DNA from: CAZUGO01 sp964619935
GTDB taxonomy: Bacteria; Planctomycetota; Phycisphaerae; UBA1845; CAIVHJ01
Assembly (NCBI GenBank): GCA_964619935.1
Contig: CAZUGO010000007.1
Location: 1 to 56,783, forward strand
Direction: 5' to 3'
DNA length: 56,783 bases
Numbering within the stretch: position 1 is the first letter of the stretch; each line of letters opens with the position of its first letter. The notes under the pieces are model-generated. The model did not search any database and had not been told where the DNA came from. It was given only the letters and a program-made list of their open reading frames with translations. The position numbers and the translations under genes were made by a program. This document shows, piece by piece, positions 1-8,415 of the stretch.

Positions 1-173
1 GGCCGGCGGTTGCTGCTGCGCGCTGCGCAACGCCGCTCCTCCCAACGCAGCTGGATGAAGCCCCTCCCCAGCGACTATCCTCGATAACTCTAACAGAGCA
101 ATTGTCGTGCCGAACAGGATTGTTTGTGTCCCCCGAACTACCATGCCCGGATGCCCGGCGCGCCACGCAACAA

Positions 174-200
174 GCCCGCGGCCGGTTGGCGACCGCGGGC
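174..200 (-). terminator. Possible terminator hairpin after the sigma factor gene
   Basis: An 8-bp perfect inverted repeat (GCCCGCGG at 174-181, CCGCGGGC at 193-200) with an 11-base loop lies about 30 bases beyond the stop of the sigma factor gene. No clean T-run follows on the minus strand, so this is only a candidate. The bases from 1 to 173 hold nothing else I can support. Confidence 0.35.
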
Positions 201-229
201 CTCGTTGAAGGCAAACGACGGCGACGCGC

Positions 230-1195
230 TCAGGCGGCCGCCTCCTGATCTTCCAGGGCCACCCGGATCTTGCACAACGCCTTGTTCTGGATCTGGCGAA
301 CCCGCTCCTTGGTGACGCCGATCATGGCGCCGACCTGTTCCAGGGTTTTGGAACGGCCGCTGTGGCTGACCGCCCCCAGGGCAAAACGCTCGGTGATGAC
401 GGTCTGCTCCACCTCGTTAAGTTCGGCGAGATTGGCGCCCAGCACGTGCTTGAGTTCCTCGATGTAGGTCTCCTCCAGGTCCTCCCGCTTGCGATCCAGA
501 AAATCGCTGCGCTCCAGTTCGGTGGTCAACTCCATGGGGAACAACCCGCGATACCGGCTGGTTTTCAGGGCCACCCGGGAGAAGCTCTTCAGAATGGCCC
601 GGCAGGAATAGGTGCTGAACTTGAATCCCCGCGTGGAATCGAACTTCTCGACGCTGCGGATCAAGGCCATGTTGCCTTCGCTGATCATCTCGTTGAAGTC
701 CAGCCCTTCCAGCCGCGAGCGCTTGGCCATCGACAGCACCAGCGGCATGTTCATCTGAATAATGTCCGCCCGGGTCTGCAGTGCCCGCCGACCCCACCGC
801 AACACCTCCCGGGCCGCATTCGGCGCCAGCACCTTGCCTTCAAAGCCCTGCAAGATTCGACAGATGCGATAGCGGGCATAGTTATAACGCTCGAACAGCA
901 AGGTCTCGTTCGCATCCGACCGGGCCAGCGGGCGCGCCCCGATTTTGCAGTGCTCGGCATACGCCACCCGGGCATCGGCCGATTCGTCGCTGACCCGACC
1001 GAAGAGTTCGTCCTCGACCTGCGGCAACTCGAACCGAGCCTGAAATACACAGTCGACCGGCTCCTCCAGGAAGCGCTCCAGGATTTTCCGGCTGGACGCG
1101 TCCAGGGTCTGCCACAAGCCCGGCGGGGGAGACTTGGCCTGGGGAACATAGCGGTGGAATCGGCTGCGGTTGTCGGCGTTCGATGGGGTTGCCAT
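230..1195 (-). CDS. Sigma-70 family RNA polymerase sigma factor
   Basis: A 321-residue sigma-70 family factor that would direct RNA polymerase to promoters. Region 2 is clear in the middle (NMPLVLSMAKRS, then SEGNMALIRSVEKFD and FKFSTYSCRAI, the core-binding and -10 recognition helices). Region 4 is at the C-terminus (TLEQVGAMIGVTKERVRQIQ, the -35 helix-turn-helix). Regions 2 and 4 read as group 2/3 (RpoD-like), not ECF type. The first 110 or so residues are not a recognisable region 1.1 and are poorly conserved-looking. The gene is alone on its strand, with a 350-base upstream region. Its regulon cannot be told from sequence. Confidence 0.9.
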   Translation of the reverse strand: MATPSNADNRSRFHRYVPQAKSPPPGLWQTLDASSRKILERFLEEPVDCVFQARFELPQVEDELFGRVSDESADARVAYAEHCKIGARPLARSDANETLLFERYNYARYRICRILQGFEGKVLAPNAAREVLRWGRRALQTRADIIQMNMPLVLSMAKRSRLEGLDFNEMISEGNMALIRSVEKFDSTRGFKFSTYSCRAILKSFSRVALKTSRYRGLFPMELTTELERSDFLDRKREDLEETYIEELKHVLGANLAELNEVEQTVITERFALGAVSHSGRSKTLEQVGAMIGVTKERVRQIQNKALCKIRVALEDQEAAA

Positions 1196-1445
1196 GCTTC
1201 ACTCCTTGGCCTCCATGGGCCGCTGAACCGCCACGTCCTCCCACTCCGGACGTGCGGCAACAGTTTGGGGGTCGGAATGCCTCCCAAACCCACCTGGCTC
1301 CGCCGATCCCGTTCCAGACCGGCGGCATCTCACTGCAGAACATAACTGTGAAGACAGACCTCGGGCGGCTGTCGGAATCTCGTGGCCTCTGTCGTGTGCT
1401 CTGTGGGGAAGAAATGCGATGAAGCCCTGTAAGCCTCGCAATATC

Positions 1446-1473
1446 AATATACCACGCAATCTGTGATGGGCAA
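1446..1473 (-). promoter_or_regulatory. Candidate sigma-70 promoter upstream of the sigma factor gene
   Basis: On the minus strand TTGCCC (1468-1473) is followed after 16 bases by TATATT (1446-1451). It would give a leader of about 240 bases before the ATG at 1195. The gap 1196-1547 holds nothing else except a shared 15-base motif at 1471-1485, which overlaps this -35 element (see findings). The match is moderate and could be chance. Confidence 0.35.
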
Positions 1474-1547
1474 ATAGATTAGAAGATTCTCAGGCTTTTT
1501 AGGCGGAACTGCCCCCATAATAAAGTGACGATGAAGCCATTTCCGGT

Positions 1548-2849
1548 CTATTCGTAGCGCAGGGCCACGATGGGGTCCAGCCGGGACGCCCGAATCGCCG
1601 GATACATCCCGAAGAACACCCCGACGACCACCGACAGGACGAAGCTGACCACCACCGTCCAGGAATGCACGATGGTCTCCCAATCGACCCACCAGGTGAT
1701 CAGCACCGCCCCGCCCCAGCCCAGCAGGATCCCCAGCAAGCCGCCGATCATTGACAGCACCACGGTCTCAACCAGGAACTGGGTGGCGATGTGTTTCTGC
1801 CGGGCACCGAGCGCCCGGCGCACGCCGATCTCCCGGGTCCGTTCCGTGACGCTGGCCAGCATGATGTTCATGATCCCAATGCCACCGACCAGCAGCGAGA
1901 CCGCGGCGATGATCCCCAGGACCAGTTGCTGATTCCGCTTCTTGCGCTTGGCCTGCTCCAGATTGGCCAGCGGCACGCGAATGTCGTAATCGGCTTTGTC
2001 GTGGGCCTTCTCGAAGACCTGCTTGACCATTTCGGAAACGGCCAGCACATGAGCCATGTCGTTCACGACCACGTACAAGCCGCTGAACTCGACGTTCAGG
2101 ATCTCGCGGGTTCCGCTGGTGAGCTTGAGAATCTTGTCCCCGTAGCGGGTGTCGGCCGTGGCCAACGGAATGTAGACCTCGTTGTTGAAATTGCGCTCCA
2201 ACGTGCCCCGCGCCGGAGCACCGGCGGTCTGGACCGGCTGCAGCAGGCCGACGACCTCATAGGGGACCGATCCGCTGACCTGATTCTGCACCATGATCGA
2301 CTCGCCGACCGGATCCTGCAGCGGGAACAAGGCCTTCGCCACCTCGGGACCGATCACGCAGACCTTCTTCAAGGACCGGTCATCCTCCGGGACGAGGGCC
2401 CGCCCGCCGGGCTGAATGGCCAGGTTGACATTGTCGAACAATGACGGGGCGGTCCCGACCACGGTGGCATTGACCTGCTTGTCGTGGAACGTCACCGTAT
2501 ACGCGACCTCCCGCAGTGGAATGACCTCCACGATGTGCCGGGCCGGCAGGGTCTTGCGAATGACGCCCACGTCTTTACGGGTGATCCCGTACGACAGCAT
2601 CATGCTGTTCTGTCCTTGAGCGACTTGGGTGTCTTGTTGCGGTCGCACCGATTGCACAATGATGTTGCGGGTGCCCATCAGCTCGATGAGCCGCAGTTCG
2701 TCCGCCGAGGCCCCCTCGCTGATCGACAGCATGCAGATCACCGCGGCCACGCCGAAGATGATGCCCAGCACCGTCAGCAGGGACCGCAGCTTGTGCAAAC
2801 GCAGATTGCGAATGCCCAACAGGATGGTCTCGATCAGGAAGCCCTTCAT
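1548..2849 (-). CDS. MacB/FtsX-type ABC transporter permease
   Basis: A permease subunit of the MacB/YknZ-like ABC transporter family, which act mechanically on periplasmic substrates rather than conducting them through the membrane. The N-terminus (MKGFLIETILLGIRNLRLHK) runs into one membrane helix. A large MacB-type periplasmic domain follows, then three C-terminal helices with the typical RTREIGVRRALGA cytoplasmic motif before the second helix and the ending RLDPIVALRYE. I start at the ATG at 2849 because it begins the conserved N-terminus and has GAGAG just upstream; an in-frame ATG at 2918 would add 23 unlikely residues. No ATP-binding or membrane-fusion partner lies beside it in this window. 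Confidence 0.88.
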   Translation of the reverse strand: MKGFLIETILLGIRNLRLHKLRSLLTVLGIIFGVAAVICMLSISEGASADELRLIELMGTRNIIVQSVRPQQDTQVAQGQNSMMLSYGITRKDVGVIRKTLPARHIVEVIPLREVAYTVTFHDKQVNATVVGTAPSLFDNVNLAIQPGGRALVPEDDRSLKKVCVIGPEVAKALFPLQDPVGESIMVQNQVSGSVPYEVVGLLQPVQTAGAPARGTLERNFNNEVYIPLATADTRYGDKILKLTSGTREILNVEFSGLYVVVNDMAHVLAVSEMVKQVFEKAHDKADYDIRVPLANLEQAKRKKRNQQLVLGIIAAVSLLVGGIGIMNIMLASVTERTREIGVRRALGARQKHIATQFLVETVVLSMIGGLLGILLGWGGAVLITWWVDWETIVHSWTVVVSFVLSVVVGVFFGMYPAIRASRLDPIVALRYE

Positions 2850-3016
2850 TGTTGCTCTCGCTGCCCCGAGTGACGCCCGGCACCGCCCTATCTTAGCCCA
2901 TTCTGCGCTGAAAGGCATGAGCGGCGGTTGGACTCATCATCGCGGCGGGCGAACGCCGATAACCGAAGAGGGTTGTGCACACGGCCGACCCCGGCGAGGA
3001 GGATGCCTGCGTTCAT

Positions 3017-3769
3017 ATGTTGTATGCCGCCCTGACATTCTGGCTGCTGGTGATCGTGTTCGCGGCGTACGGCGTGTACCAACTGTGGGCCGGTCTGATA
3101 CGGCCCAAGGTCATCAATGCCATCCTGCTGCCCGGCACGCTGGTCGCCCAGTTGGGCTACATCCTGGGATTGCTGATCACCGGCGGAACCGTCAACAACG
3201 CCCGCCTGATCAAGGACGACGAGACCGGTGAGCCGGCCCCGCCCAGCGACAGCACCCAGATCCCGGTGATCGGTCCGATCCTCACCGCCTTGCTGCCGAT
3301 CCTGGCCTGCGGTCTGGCAACCTACGGCGTGCTGGCCACCATCGGTGCGCAGGTCCTGCAAGACAGCGCCGCCCCACAGGCCAGCGCCAGCCTGCCCACC
3401 TCACTGCAGGCCTTTTGGGATTTGCTGCACAGCGCGGTCACGCTGGTCGAGCAGGTGGCCGCCGCGGTGGTGCACAGCGATTTCGGCCTGTGGCAAACCT
3501 GGGTATTCCTGTACCTGATCATCTGCCTGACCGTCCGGATGGCCCCGCTGCCCGGTCTGCGGCGCGGTGCCGTCGGCGCCATCCTGCTGCTTGGGCTCAT
3601 CGCCGCAGTCGCCGGGATGGCAACCCAGGTCGGAGCGCAAACGGTCCGCGCCCTGTGGGATACCCTGAGCTTCGCCGCCGGCAACCTGCTGCTCCTGATG
3701 ATGGTCACGTTGATGGTTCGGGCCATCATCGGACTGCTTCGGATCCTGGCGGATCGCTCCGTCGAGTGA
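3017..3769 (+). CDS. Hypothetical multi-pass membrane protein
   Basis: A protein of about 250 residues with five or six hydrophobic segments (near residues 3-25, 35-55, 90-115, 155-175, 185-205 and 220-240). I recognise no family. A segment after the second helix (about residues 62-85) is charged and Pro-rich, and a soluble loop of about 40 residues sits after the third. I prefer the ATG at 3017 because it opens a membrane helix directly; GAGGAGG lies 14 bases upstream, which is long. A GTG at 2975 is also in frame. The YjbQ-family gene follows after 34 bases on the same strand. Confidence 0.6.
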   Translation: MLYAALTFWLLVIVFAAYGVYQLWAGLIRPKVINAILLPGTLVAQLGYILGLLITGGTVNNARLIKDDETGEPAPPSDSTQIPVIGPILTALLPILACGLATYGVLATIGAQVLQDSAAPQASASLPTSLQAFWDLLHSAVTLVEQVAAAVVHSDFGLWQTWVFLYLIICLTVRMAPLPGLRRGAVGAILLLGLIAAVAGMATQVGAQTVRALWDTLSFAAGNLLLLMMVTLMVRAIIGLLRILADRSVE

Positions 3770-3803
3770 CCCGCCGCCCCGTAGACTCGAGGACCTGCCA
3801 GCC

Positions 3804-4232
3804 GTGTCGCGGCCCACTGCTCAATTCGAGGTGCAAACCCAGGGCCACAATCACGTCGTGGACATCACCGGTCCGGTGCGCGATTGGGTGCGCGACAGTG
3901 GCGTGTCCAATGGACTGGTCACGGTGTTCGTGGTCGGCTCCACTGCCGGGATCAGCACCACCGAGTACGAACCGGGCCTGGCCAGCCATGACCTGGCCGC
4001 CGGCTTCGAGCGCATCGCGCCCGCCGGGGCGAACTACCAGCACGAAGCCACCTGGCACGACGACAACGGCCATGCCCACGTGCGGGCCACGATCCTCGGA
4101 CCCAGTCTGACCGTGCCGATCATCGACGGCGAGTTACCCCTGGGCACCTGGCAGCAGATCGTTCTCATCGATTTCGACACCCGGCCACGAACCCGGCAGA
4201 TCATCGTCCAGACACTCTCCAACGATCGCTGA
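3804..4232 (+). CDS. YjbQ / UPF0047 family protein
   Basis: A 142-residue protein of the YjbQ (UPF0047) family, which has been described as a secondary thiamine-phosphate synthase activity. The hallmark C-terminal half is present: HEATWHDDNGHAHVRATILG, then a Gly/Thr-Trp-Gln segment (LPLGTWQQIVLIDFDTRPR) and RQIIVQTL at the end. Length fits the family. The start codon is GTG, with CGAGGA about 11 bases upstream. It probably shares a transcript with the membrane protein before it. The enzymatic role in this organism is not shown by context. Confidence 0.85.
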   Translation: MSRPTAQFEVQTQGHNHVVDITGPVRDWVRDSGVSNGLVTVFVVGSTAGISTTEYEPGLASHDLAAGFERIAPAGANYQHEATWHDDNGHAHVRATILGPSLTVPIIDGELPLGTWQQIVLIDFDTRPRTRQIIVQTLSNDR

Positions 4233-4277
4233 ACTGCGTCCGACAGGTGGCCTGGAGCCGGCGGCGGGCGATAAAAA

Positions 4278-4295
4278 CGGGCCCCCCAGGGCCCG
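4278..4295 (+). terminator. Hairpin after the YjbQ-family gene
   Basis: A perfect 7-bp stem (CGGGCCC at 4278-4284, GGGCCCG at 4289-4295) with a 4-base loop, 45 bases after the stop codon. There is no T-run downstream, but an A-run lies upstream, so it could also act on the opposite strand. Confidence 0.4.
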
Positions 4296-4433
4296 GTCTG
4301 ATCATCCAGTCCTGCTTTATGTAACATGTGAGTTCTTTCTGCGTTCGACCATTGACTTGCCGCTTGCGCCGCCAAGAATAGGAATTGAGGCGCCGATCGA
4401 ACGCGCCGGTCTACTCAACTGCGGAAACCCATC

Positions 4434-5948
4434 ATGAGCATTGCACGCGTCCAACTGGTCTTGGTTCTCGCCCTGGTATGGGCAGGCGGCCTGGCCTGCT
4501 CGCCTCCGGAAGACGATTCGGGTAACAGTAATTCGGATAATACCAATCTGAATGACAACGGCGACGGTTCCGCCGGTCAGCCGGACCCGGGATCCAATAC
4601 GAATGACAACGGCTCTGCGGACGGCGGCGACAATCCCGATGGCGCAAACGAAAACGACAACGGCGGCAAGGATGACCCCGGCGACAACGGCAACGACAAC
4701 TCCGGCGATCCGGATCCCGCTGACGACAACGGAAATCTCAACGACAACGGCAACGCGAACGGCAACGGGAATGAGAACGACAACGCTAACACCAACGACA
4801 ACAGCGACGACAATGACAACGACAATGGCGGGACGCTGCCCGATGACCCCGGTGACGATCCGAACGATGATTGCCCCGGCGGCTTTACGCTGACCGTCCA
4901 GGTATCCGGCGTCGGGGCCGGCACCGTGGTCCTGGATCCTCCTGGCGGCTGCTACGCGCCCGGCGAACAGGTTCAAGTCACCGCACAAGCCAACCCGACA
5001 TATACCTTTGCCGGCTATTCCGGTGCCGCGACCGGCAGCGACCCCCAGGTGGAGATCCCCCTGGACGGCAACCGCTCGGTGAGCGCCACGTTCATCGGCA
5101 ATCTGTTCATGGTCAGTAGCAGCAACCACCTGGTGCTCGAAATCAACCCGGTCAGCGGCGCGGTGATCCGTGAATTCGTCCCCCCGGGCTCCGGCGGGCT
5201 GGATGCCCCCTTCGCCGTGGTCTTCGACCATAGCGGGCAGTTGTACATCACCAGCCAGAACGGCATCCTGGAATTCGATGGCACCGACGGCACGTTCGTG
5301 GGTCAGTTCGTCCCACTGGGCGCCGGAGGCTTGACCACGCCGTTCGGCATTACGTTCGGACCGAACCAGAATCTGTTTGTCACCGACACCGACAAGGTCC
5401 GCGAGTATGACGGCACGAGCGGCGCATTCGTGAACACCTTCGTTTCCGCCGGCGACGGTGGATTGAGCAGCACCACTGCCCTGAAGTTCGGCCCGGCCGA
5501 CACGAGCCTGTACGTCACCGGCAGCGGAGCGGTGCTGCGCTACGACGGCAGCAACGGCGCCTTCCTGGACGAATTCGTGCAGGGCCTCGGCAACGGATCC
5601 TTTGACATCGTCTTTGGACCCAACAGCGACTTGTTCGTGTCCGACGCCCTCGAAGGAACCATCGCCCGCTATGACGGCCACAGCGGTGAACCGGTCGCCT
5701 GCCCCTGTTTGTGCCTGGACCCCTGCCCCAGCGACCAGTTACCCGACGGACCGTACCTGGTCGATCTGGAAAGCCTGCCCGGACCGTCGGGCCTGGCATT
5801 CTCGCACCGCGGGACCCTGCTGGTCGCCAATCAAAACAGCATCGTGGAGTTGGACATGCTGTCCGCGGTCCCGGCCAACCTCGGCCCGCTGGTGCTCGAC
5901 AACCGCATCGGAACCATTGCGTTCATCGCCGTCAAGCCGTTGCCCTAG
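4434..5948 (+). CDS. Secreted lipoprotein with Asp/Asn-rich linker and NHL-like beta-propeller
   Basis: A 504-residue exported lipoprotein. A hydrophobic signal ends in a lipobox (GGLAC, Cys22). Residues about 25-143 are a low-complexity Asp/Asn/Gly linker. Residues about 145-222 look like a Gly-rich repeat domain of the bacterial-repeat/InlB-B type (VSGVGAGTVVLDPPGG... YTFAGYSG). The rest has repeated units of the NHL/SMP-30 type (for example FVPPGSGGLDAPFAVVFDHS and FVPLGAGGLTTPFGITFGPN), predicted to fold as a beta-propeller. It is probably anchored at the outer membrane with the propeller held away from the surface by the linker. The ligand is unknown. It stands alone in its strand context. 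Confidence 0.8.
   Translation: MSIARVQLVLVLALVWAGGLACSPPEDDSGNSNSDNTNLNDNGDGSAGQPDPGSNTNDNGSADGGDNPDGANENDNGGKDDPGDNGNDNSGDPDPADDNGNLNDNGNANGNGNENDNANTNDNSDDNDNDNGGTLPDDPGDDPNDDCPGGFTLTVQVSGVGAGTVVLDPPGGCYAPGEQVQVTAQANPTYTFAGYSGAATGSDPQVEIPLDGNRSVSATFIGNLFMVSSSNHLVLEINPVSGAVIREFVPPGSGGLDAPFAVVFDHSGQLYITSQNGILEFDGTDGTFVGQFVPLGAGGLTTPFGITFGPNQNLFVTDTDKVREYDGTSGAFVNTFVSAGDGGLSSTTALKFGPADTSLYVTGSGAVLRYDGSNGAFLDEFVQGLGNGSFDIVFGPNSDLFVSDALEGTIARYDGHSGEPVACPCLCLDPCPSDQLPDGPYLVDLESLPGPSGLAFSHRGTLLVANQNSIVELDMLSAVPANLGPLVLDNRIGTIAFIAVKPLP
4512..4865 (+). repeat. Low-complexity Asp-Asn-Gly coding repeat
   Basis: About 115 codons are dominated by GAC/AAC/GGC, giving runs such as NDNGNANGNGNENDN. It is an in-frame degenerate repeat forming a flexible, acidic linker between the lipidated N-terminus and the folded domains. 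Confidence 0.85.
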
Positions 5949-5973
5949 CCCCCGAACAGCACCCCAGAGACGC

Positions 5974-5990
5974 CACGCGCGACGCGTGGA
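5974..5990 (+). terminator. Hairpin after the lipoprotein gene
   Basis: CCACGCG (5974-5980) and CGCGTGG (5984-5990) form a perfect 7-bp stem with a 3-base loop, 26 bases after the stop. No T-run follows. Confidence 0.35.
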
Positions 5991-6099
5991 CCGCGTGCAG
6001 AAGGCCGGTTGCGACGATTGTTGTGCTTGGGCGTGAAACGTCGGAAGTGCATCGTGGCCGCGAGAAGCGCGATCGAGCTGGAATGTGGGGACGCAGGAA

Positions 6100-6308
6100 G
6101 AATTCAGTTGCTTTCTCATTTCTGCGCCGTATGATTATGATAGCTAGTCGGAGCCTTCGTGAATCTCGCGTCGGCTCCATGATGATGTGATTCGCAGTCT
6201 CGGATGACTAAGTAAATGGCAACCCGGCTAGAGTGCCGGGGGGCTCGTTGAAGAGTAAGCCGACGTGGTTAAACACCGGAGGGTGTTTGGCCACGTCGGC
6301 TTTTTTTT
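6100..6308 (+). ncRNA. Candidate small RNA ending at the strong terminator
   Basis: The 5949-6361 gap has no gene. Its last 200 bases are less GC-rich than the surroundings, contain TATGAT-like hexamers near 6129-6145, a CCCGGC/GCCGGG hairpin (6223-6240), and finish at the terminator at 6257-6308. That arrangement suits a small RNA. It matches no RNA family I know, and the 5' end is a guess. Confidence 0.25.
6257..6308 (+). terminator. Strong intrinsic terminator
   Basis: A textbook rho-independent terminator. The outer arms AAGCCGACGTGG (6257-6268) and CCACGTCGGCTT (6291-6302) pair over 12 bp, an inner AAACACC/GGTGTTT pairs over 7 bp, and a run of eight T (6301-6308) closes it. The nearest upstream gene ends 300 bases away, so it may end a non-coding transcript instead (see findings). 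Confidence 0.85.
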
Positions 6309-6361
6309 GATCATGAGTTCGACGTGCATTCGGTGGTGCTGGCTTTTTGAAAGGGTTTGTC

Positions 6362-6511
6362 ATGATCTGGACGATTGCGCTGATTCTGATCGCGCTGTGG
6401 TTGCTGGGTATGGTTTCTTCCTACACCATGGGGGGCTTGCTCCACATCTTGCTGGTCGTCGCGGTCATCGCGATTGTGGTTCGGCTGGTTCAGGGCCGTC
6501 GAGTGATGTGA
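6362..6511 (+). CDS. lmo0937-family small membrane protein
   Basis: A 49-residue protein beginning MIWTIALILIALWLLGMVSS and ending RLVQGRRVM. It has two short membrane helices separated by the conserved YTMGGLLHILL turn, which matches the lmo0937 family of tiny membrane proteins. Function in the family is not established; members often appear among stress-related genes. The TGA ends at 6511. It starts 53 bases after the strong terminator, so it needs its own promoter, and AAAGGG (6350-6355) sits 6 bases upstream of the ATG as a weak ribosome binding site. The DUF2294 gene follows after 87 bases on the same strand. Confidence 0.85.
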   Translation: MIWTIALILIALWLLGMVSSYTMGGLLHILLVVAVIAIVVRLVQGRRVM

Positions 6512-6598
6512 CGGCTGCAATATCCATGACGGAAGGTTGACTCTTTAGTTTGTGTTTTCAGTGGCGCGGGACCGCCCCAACCACGAGGGATGCGTGCG

Positions 6599-7048
6599 AT
6601 GGACAAGACGAATTCGACCACCTCAATGCAAAAGCCCAATCCGAGCATGGCCCAGCAGATCGCCCAGGCGGCCAGTGCCTTCGAGCAGCAGAGGACGGGC
6701 AACGTTCCCACGTCGGTGACCGTGGTCCAGTCTGACGGAACGCTGGTGATCACGCTGCACGGGGCGTTGTCACCCGCAGAGAGGGCCCTGGCTAAGAGCC
6801 CGGCGGGCGCCGCTCGGGTGCAAGAGTTTCACCGACAGCTTTTCGTTAATGCTTCCGAATCGCTGCGCCAAGAGATCAAGAGAATCACGGGCGTGGAGGT
6901 ACGTGAAGCGACCGCGGAAGTTGAGCCGGCCACCGGCACCGTGGTGGGGGTCTTCACGACCGGCACTACGGTGCAAGTGTACCTGCTCGCCCAGAGCATT
7001 TCTGCGGAAGCCTGGAGTGGGAATGGATGCGGCGATCTACCATGCTAG
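6599..7048 (+). CDS. DUF2294 / MpsC-like protein
   Basis: A soluble protein of 149 residues in the DUF2294 family, now linked by name to MpsC of a Na+-translocating membrane-potential system; that role is not proven here. The family core is visible: GALSPAERALAKSPAGAARV, then RQEIKRITGVEVREATAEVE and a closing TGTTVQVYLL segment. Residues 1-30 are a polar lead. I choose the ATG at 6599 because GAGGG lies 9 bases upstream; the ATG at 6590 abuts that site. It likely shares a transcript with the small membrane protein upstream. Confidence 0.8.
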   Translation: MDKTNSTTSMQKPNPSMAQQIAQAASAFEQQRTGNVPTSVTVVQSDGTLVITLHGALSPAERALAKSPAGAARVQEFHRQLFVNASESLRQEIKRITGVEVREATAEVEPATGTVVGVFTTGTTVQVYLLAQSISAEAWSGNGCGDLPC

Positions 7049-7440
7049 GGTTGTCACGGAAAAACGATCCGGTGGCCATCGGAGGGTCAGGCCAGCTCGA
7101 GCACATGGTGGAAGTTACTGTGCTCGGGATGAGTGACGGGATCCGTGCCATCGCCGCCCCACGGGAGGCTCCGGCGACGAAAGTGGAGTCGCAGCGGTGG
7201 GACGATGACGGGGGTCGGTCGAGCTTGATCTCGCCCGCGTCGCCGGACGTGGTCAGCCCGTCATAGCCCGTCCAGGTGGGTCCTCCGGCACTGGTAATCC
7301 CCGGCTCCCGGAGGGGCCCAGCGGTGGCTGGGTTCATACTGGGCATGTGCCGGGAATGGCGCAGCCGCCGGTGAGCCGGCTGAGAACCGCGAGTTGCGTG
7401 TCGAGTGAACCGGCAGGACGCATTGACCGATAGCACCCCC
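7049..7440. other. Gap with no supported gene
   Basis: Short overlapping open frames exist on both strands here, but none resembles a known protein or has a convincing ribosome binding site. No strong hairpin or promoter was seen. Confidence 0.5.
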
Positions 7441-8415
7441 ATGGAACGTGCCGCCCAGCCCTTGGTGGAGGCCCGCGCGCCGGTCCGAGAATGTCGCCGC
7501 CGGCCAGCCCAGGTCGTGCCTTGGCGGGTGCGGCAGGCCGGTGGGCGGTGGTGCCGCAGCACCGTCCGTACCCTCGCAGCCACCCTGCGCCTGGTAGGTC
7601 TGGCCTGGGACCGCGACACTGACCGTCCGCGCCCGTGGGCCATTCCGCCGCTGTCCATCTGCCATCCCAAGCCCGGGGCTTTCCGCAATGTATTCAGCCG
7701 CCAGGACTACGAGCTTCCGGCGATCCGGCGGATCAGCGACAGCCTGGAACAATGTGCTCGGGCCACCAGGACCACGCTCGACCGCTCGAAACGCTGGGAA
7801 ATTCCGGTCCTGGTCAGTGGGTCGAATCTCGCCGCGGGCGACGTTTGCCTCGATGTGGGCTGCGGAAGCTCCTGCCTGCCGATTTGGCTGGACGGCATCG
7901 GATGCGAGGTGTTTGCCGTGGACCCGGAGATGCCCGGGGTGGCCCGGGAGTGGTCGCTCCCCACCCACCGCATTCGGGTCAATCGCAGGTTCATCAACTA
8001 CCTGCGGCGATCGGTGCTGGACCTGCCATTCGCCGACGGCACCTTCGACCACGTGTTCTGCGTGTCGGTGCTGGAGCATCTGCCGGCAGCATGCCTCCCG
8101 CAGGCCCTCGCTGAGTTGTCACGGGTGGTCCGGCCAGGCGGCACCCTGGCGATCAGCACCGACCTGTTTCCGGCACGCCAGGCCTCCATCCCCAAGGAAC
8201 ACGCCCAGGTATTCGATCTGGATCGGCTGCACAGGGCGCTGTTGGCGCCACTGTCGGCCCACATCCCGGTCGCACCGATCAATCTCACCATCGCCGAAGG
8301 TCTGGAACAACACTTGGCCGACGTGCGACGCCTGTTCAACGCCCGGCACAGCTTCTTTGCGGCCGTCTGGCGAACCCGGCCCACCGGGGCATTGCCGTCA
8401 GGAAGCGACGTGTGA
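7441..8415 (+). CDS. Class I SAM-dependent methyltransferase
   Basis: The C-terminal two thirds form a Rossmann methyltransferase of the Methyltransf_11 type. Motif I is VCLDVGCGSSCLPIWL, the acidic loop follows at EVFAVDPE, then VLDLPFADGTFDHVFCVSVL and VRPGGTLAIST (motifs II-III). Substrate is unknown. The N-terminal 90 residues are Arg-rich and unlike the rest, so the true start is uncertain: the frame is open from a GTG at 7405 and the ATG at 7441, neither with a good ribosome binding site. Its 3' end overlaps the convergent diguanylate cyclase gene by 18 bases. Confidence 0.75.
   Translation: MERAAQPLVEARAPVRECRRRPAQVVPWRVRQAGGRWCRSTVRTLAATLRLVGLAWDRDTDRPRPWAIPPLSICHPKPGAFRNVFSRQDYELPAIRRISDSLEQCARATRTTLDRSKRWEIPVLVSGSNLAAGDVCLDVGCGSSCLPIWLDGIGCEVFAVDPEMPGVAREWSLPTHRIRVNRRFINYLRRSVLDLPFADGTFDHVFCVSVLEHLPAACLPQALAELSRVVRPGGTLAISTDLFPARQASIPKEHAQVFDLDRLHRALLAPLSAHIPVAPINLTIAEGLEQHLADVRRLFNARHSFFAAVWRTRPTGALPSGSDV

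Noticed and set aside
4317..5681. Minus-strand open frame of 454 codons rich in Val/Ile
   Set aside because: It is the complement of the Asp/Asn repeat and propeller of the lipoprotein gene; the Val/Ile runs come from GAC/AAC codons read backwards.
6265..6540. Open frame of 91 codons across the terminator
   Set aside because: It begins inside the strong terminator hairpin and is out of frame with the conserved small membrane protein at 6362-6511.
7027..7266. Open frame of 79 codons after the DUF2294 gene
   Set aside because: No ribosome binding site, no recognisable fold, and overlapping open frames on the opposite strand are equally long.
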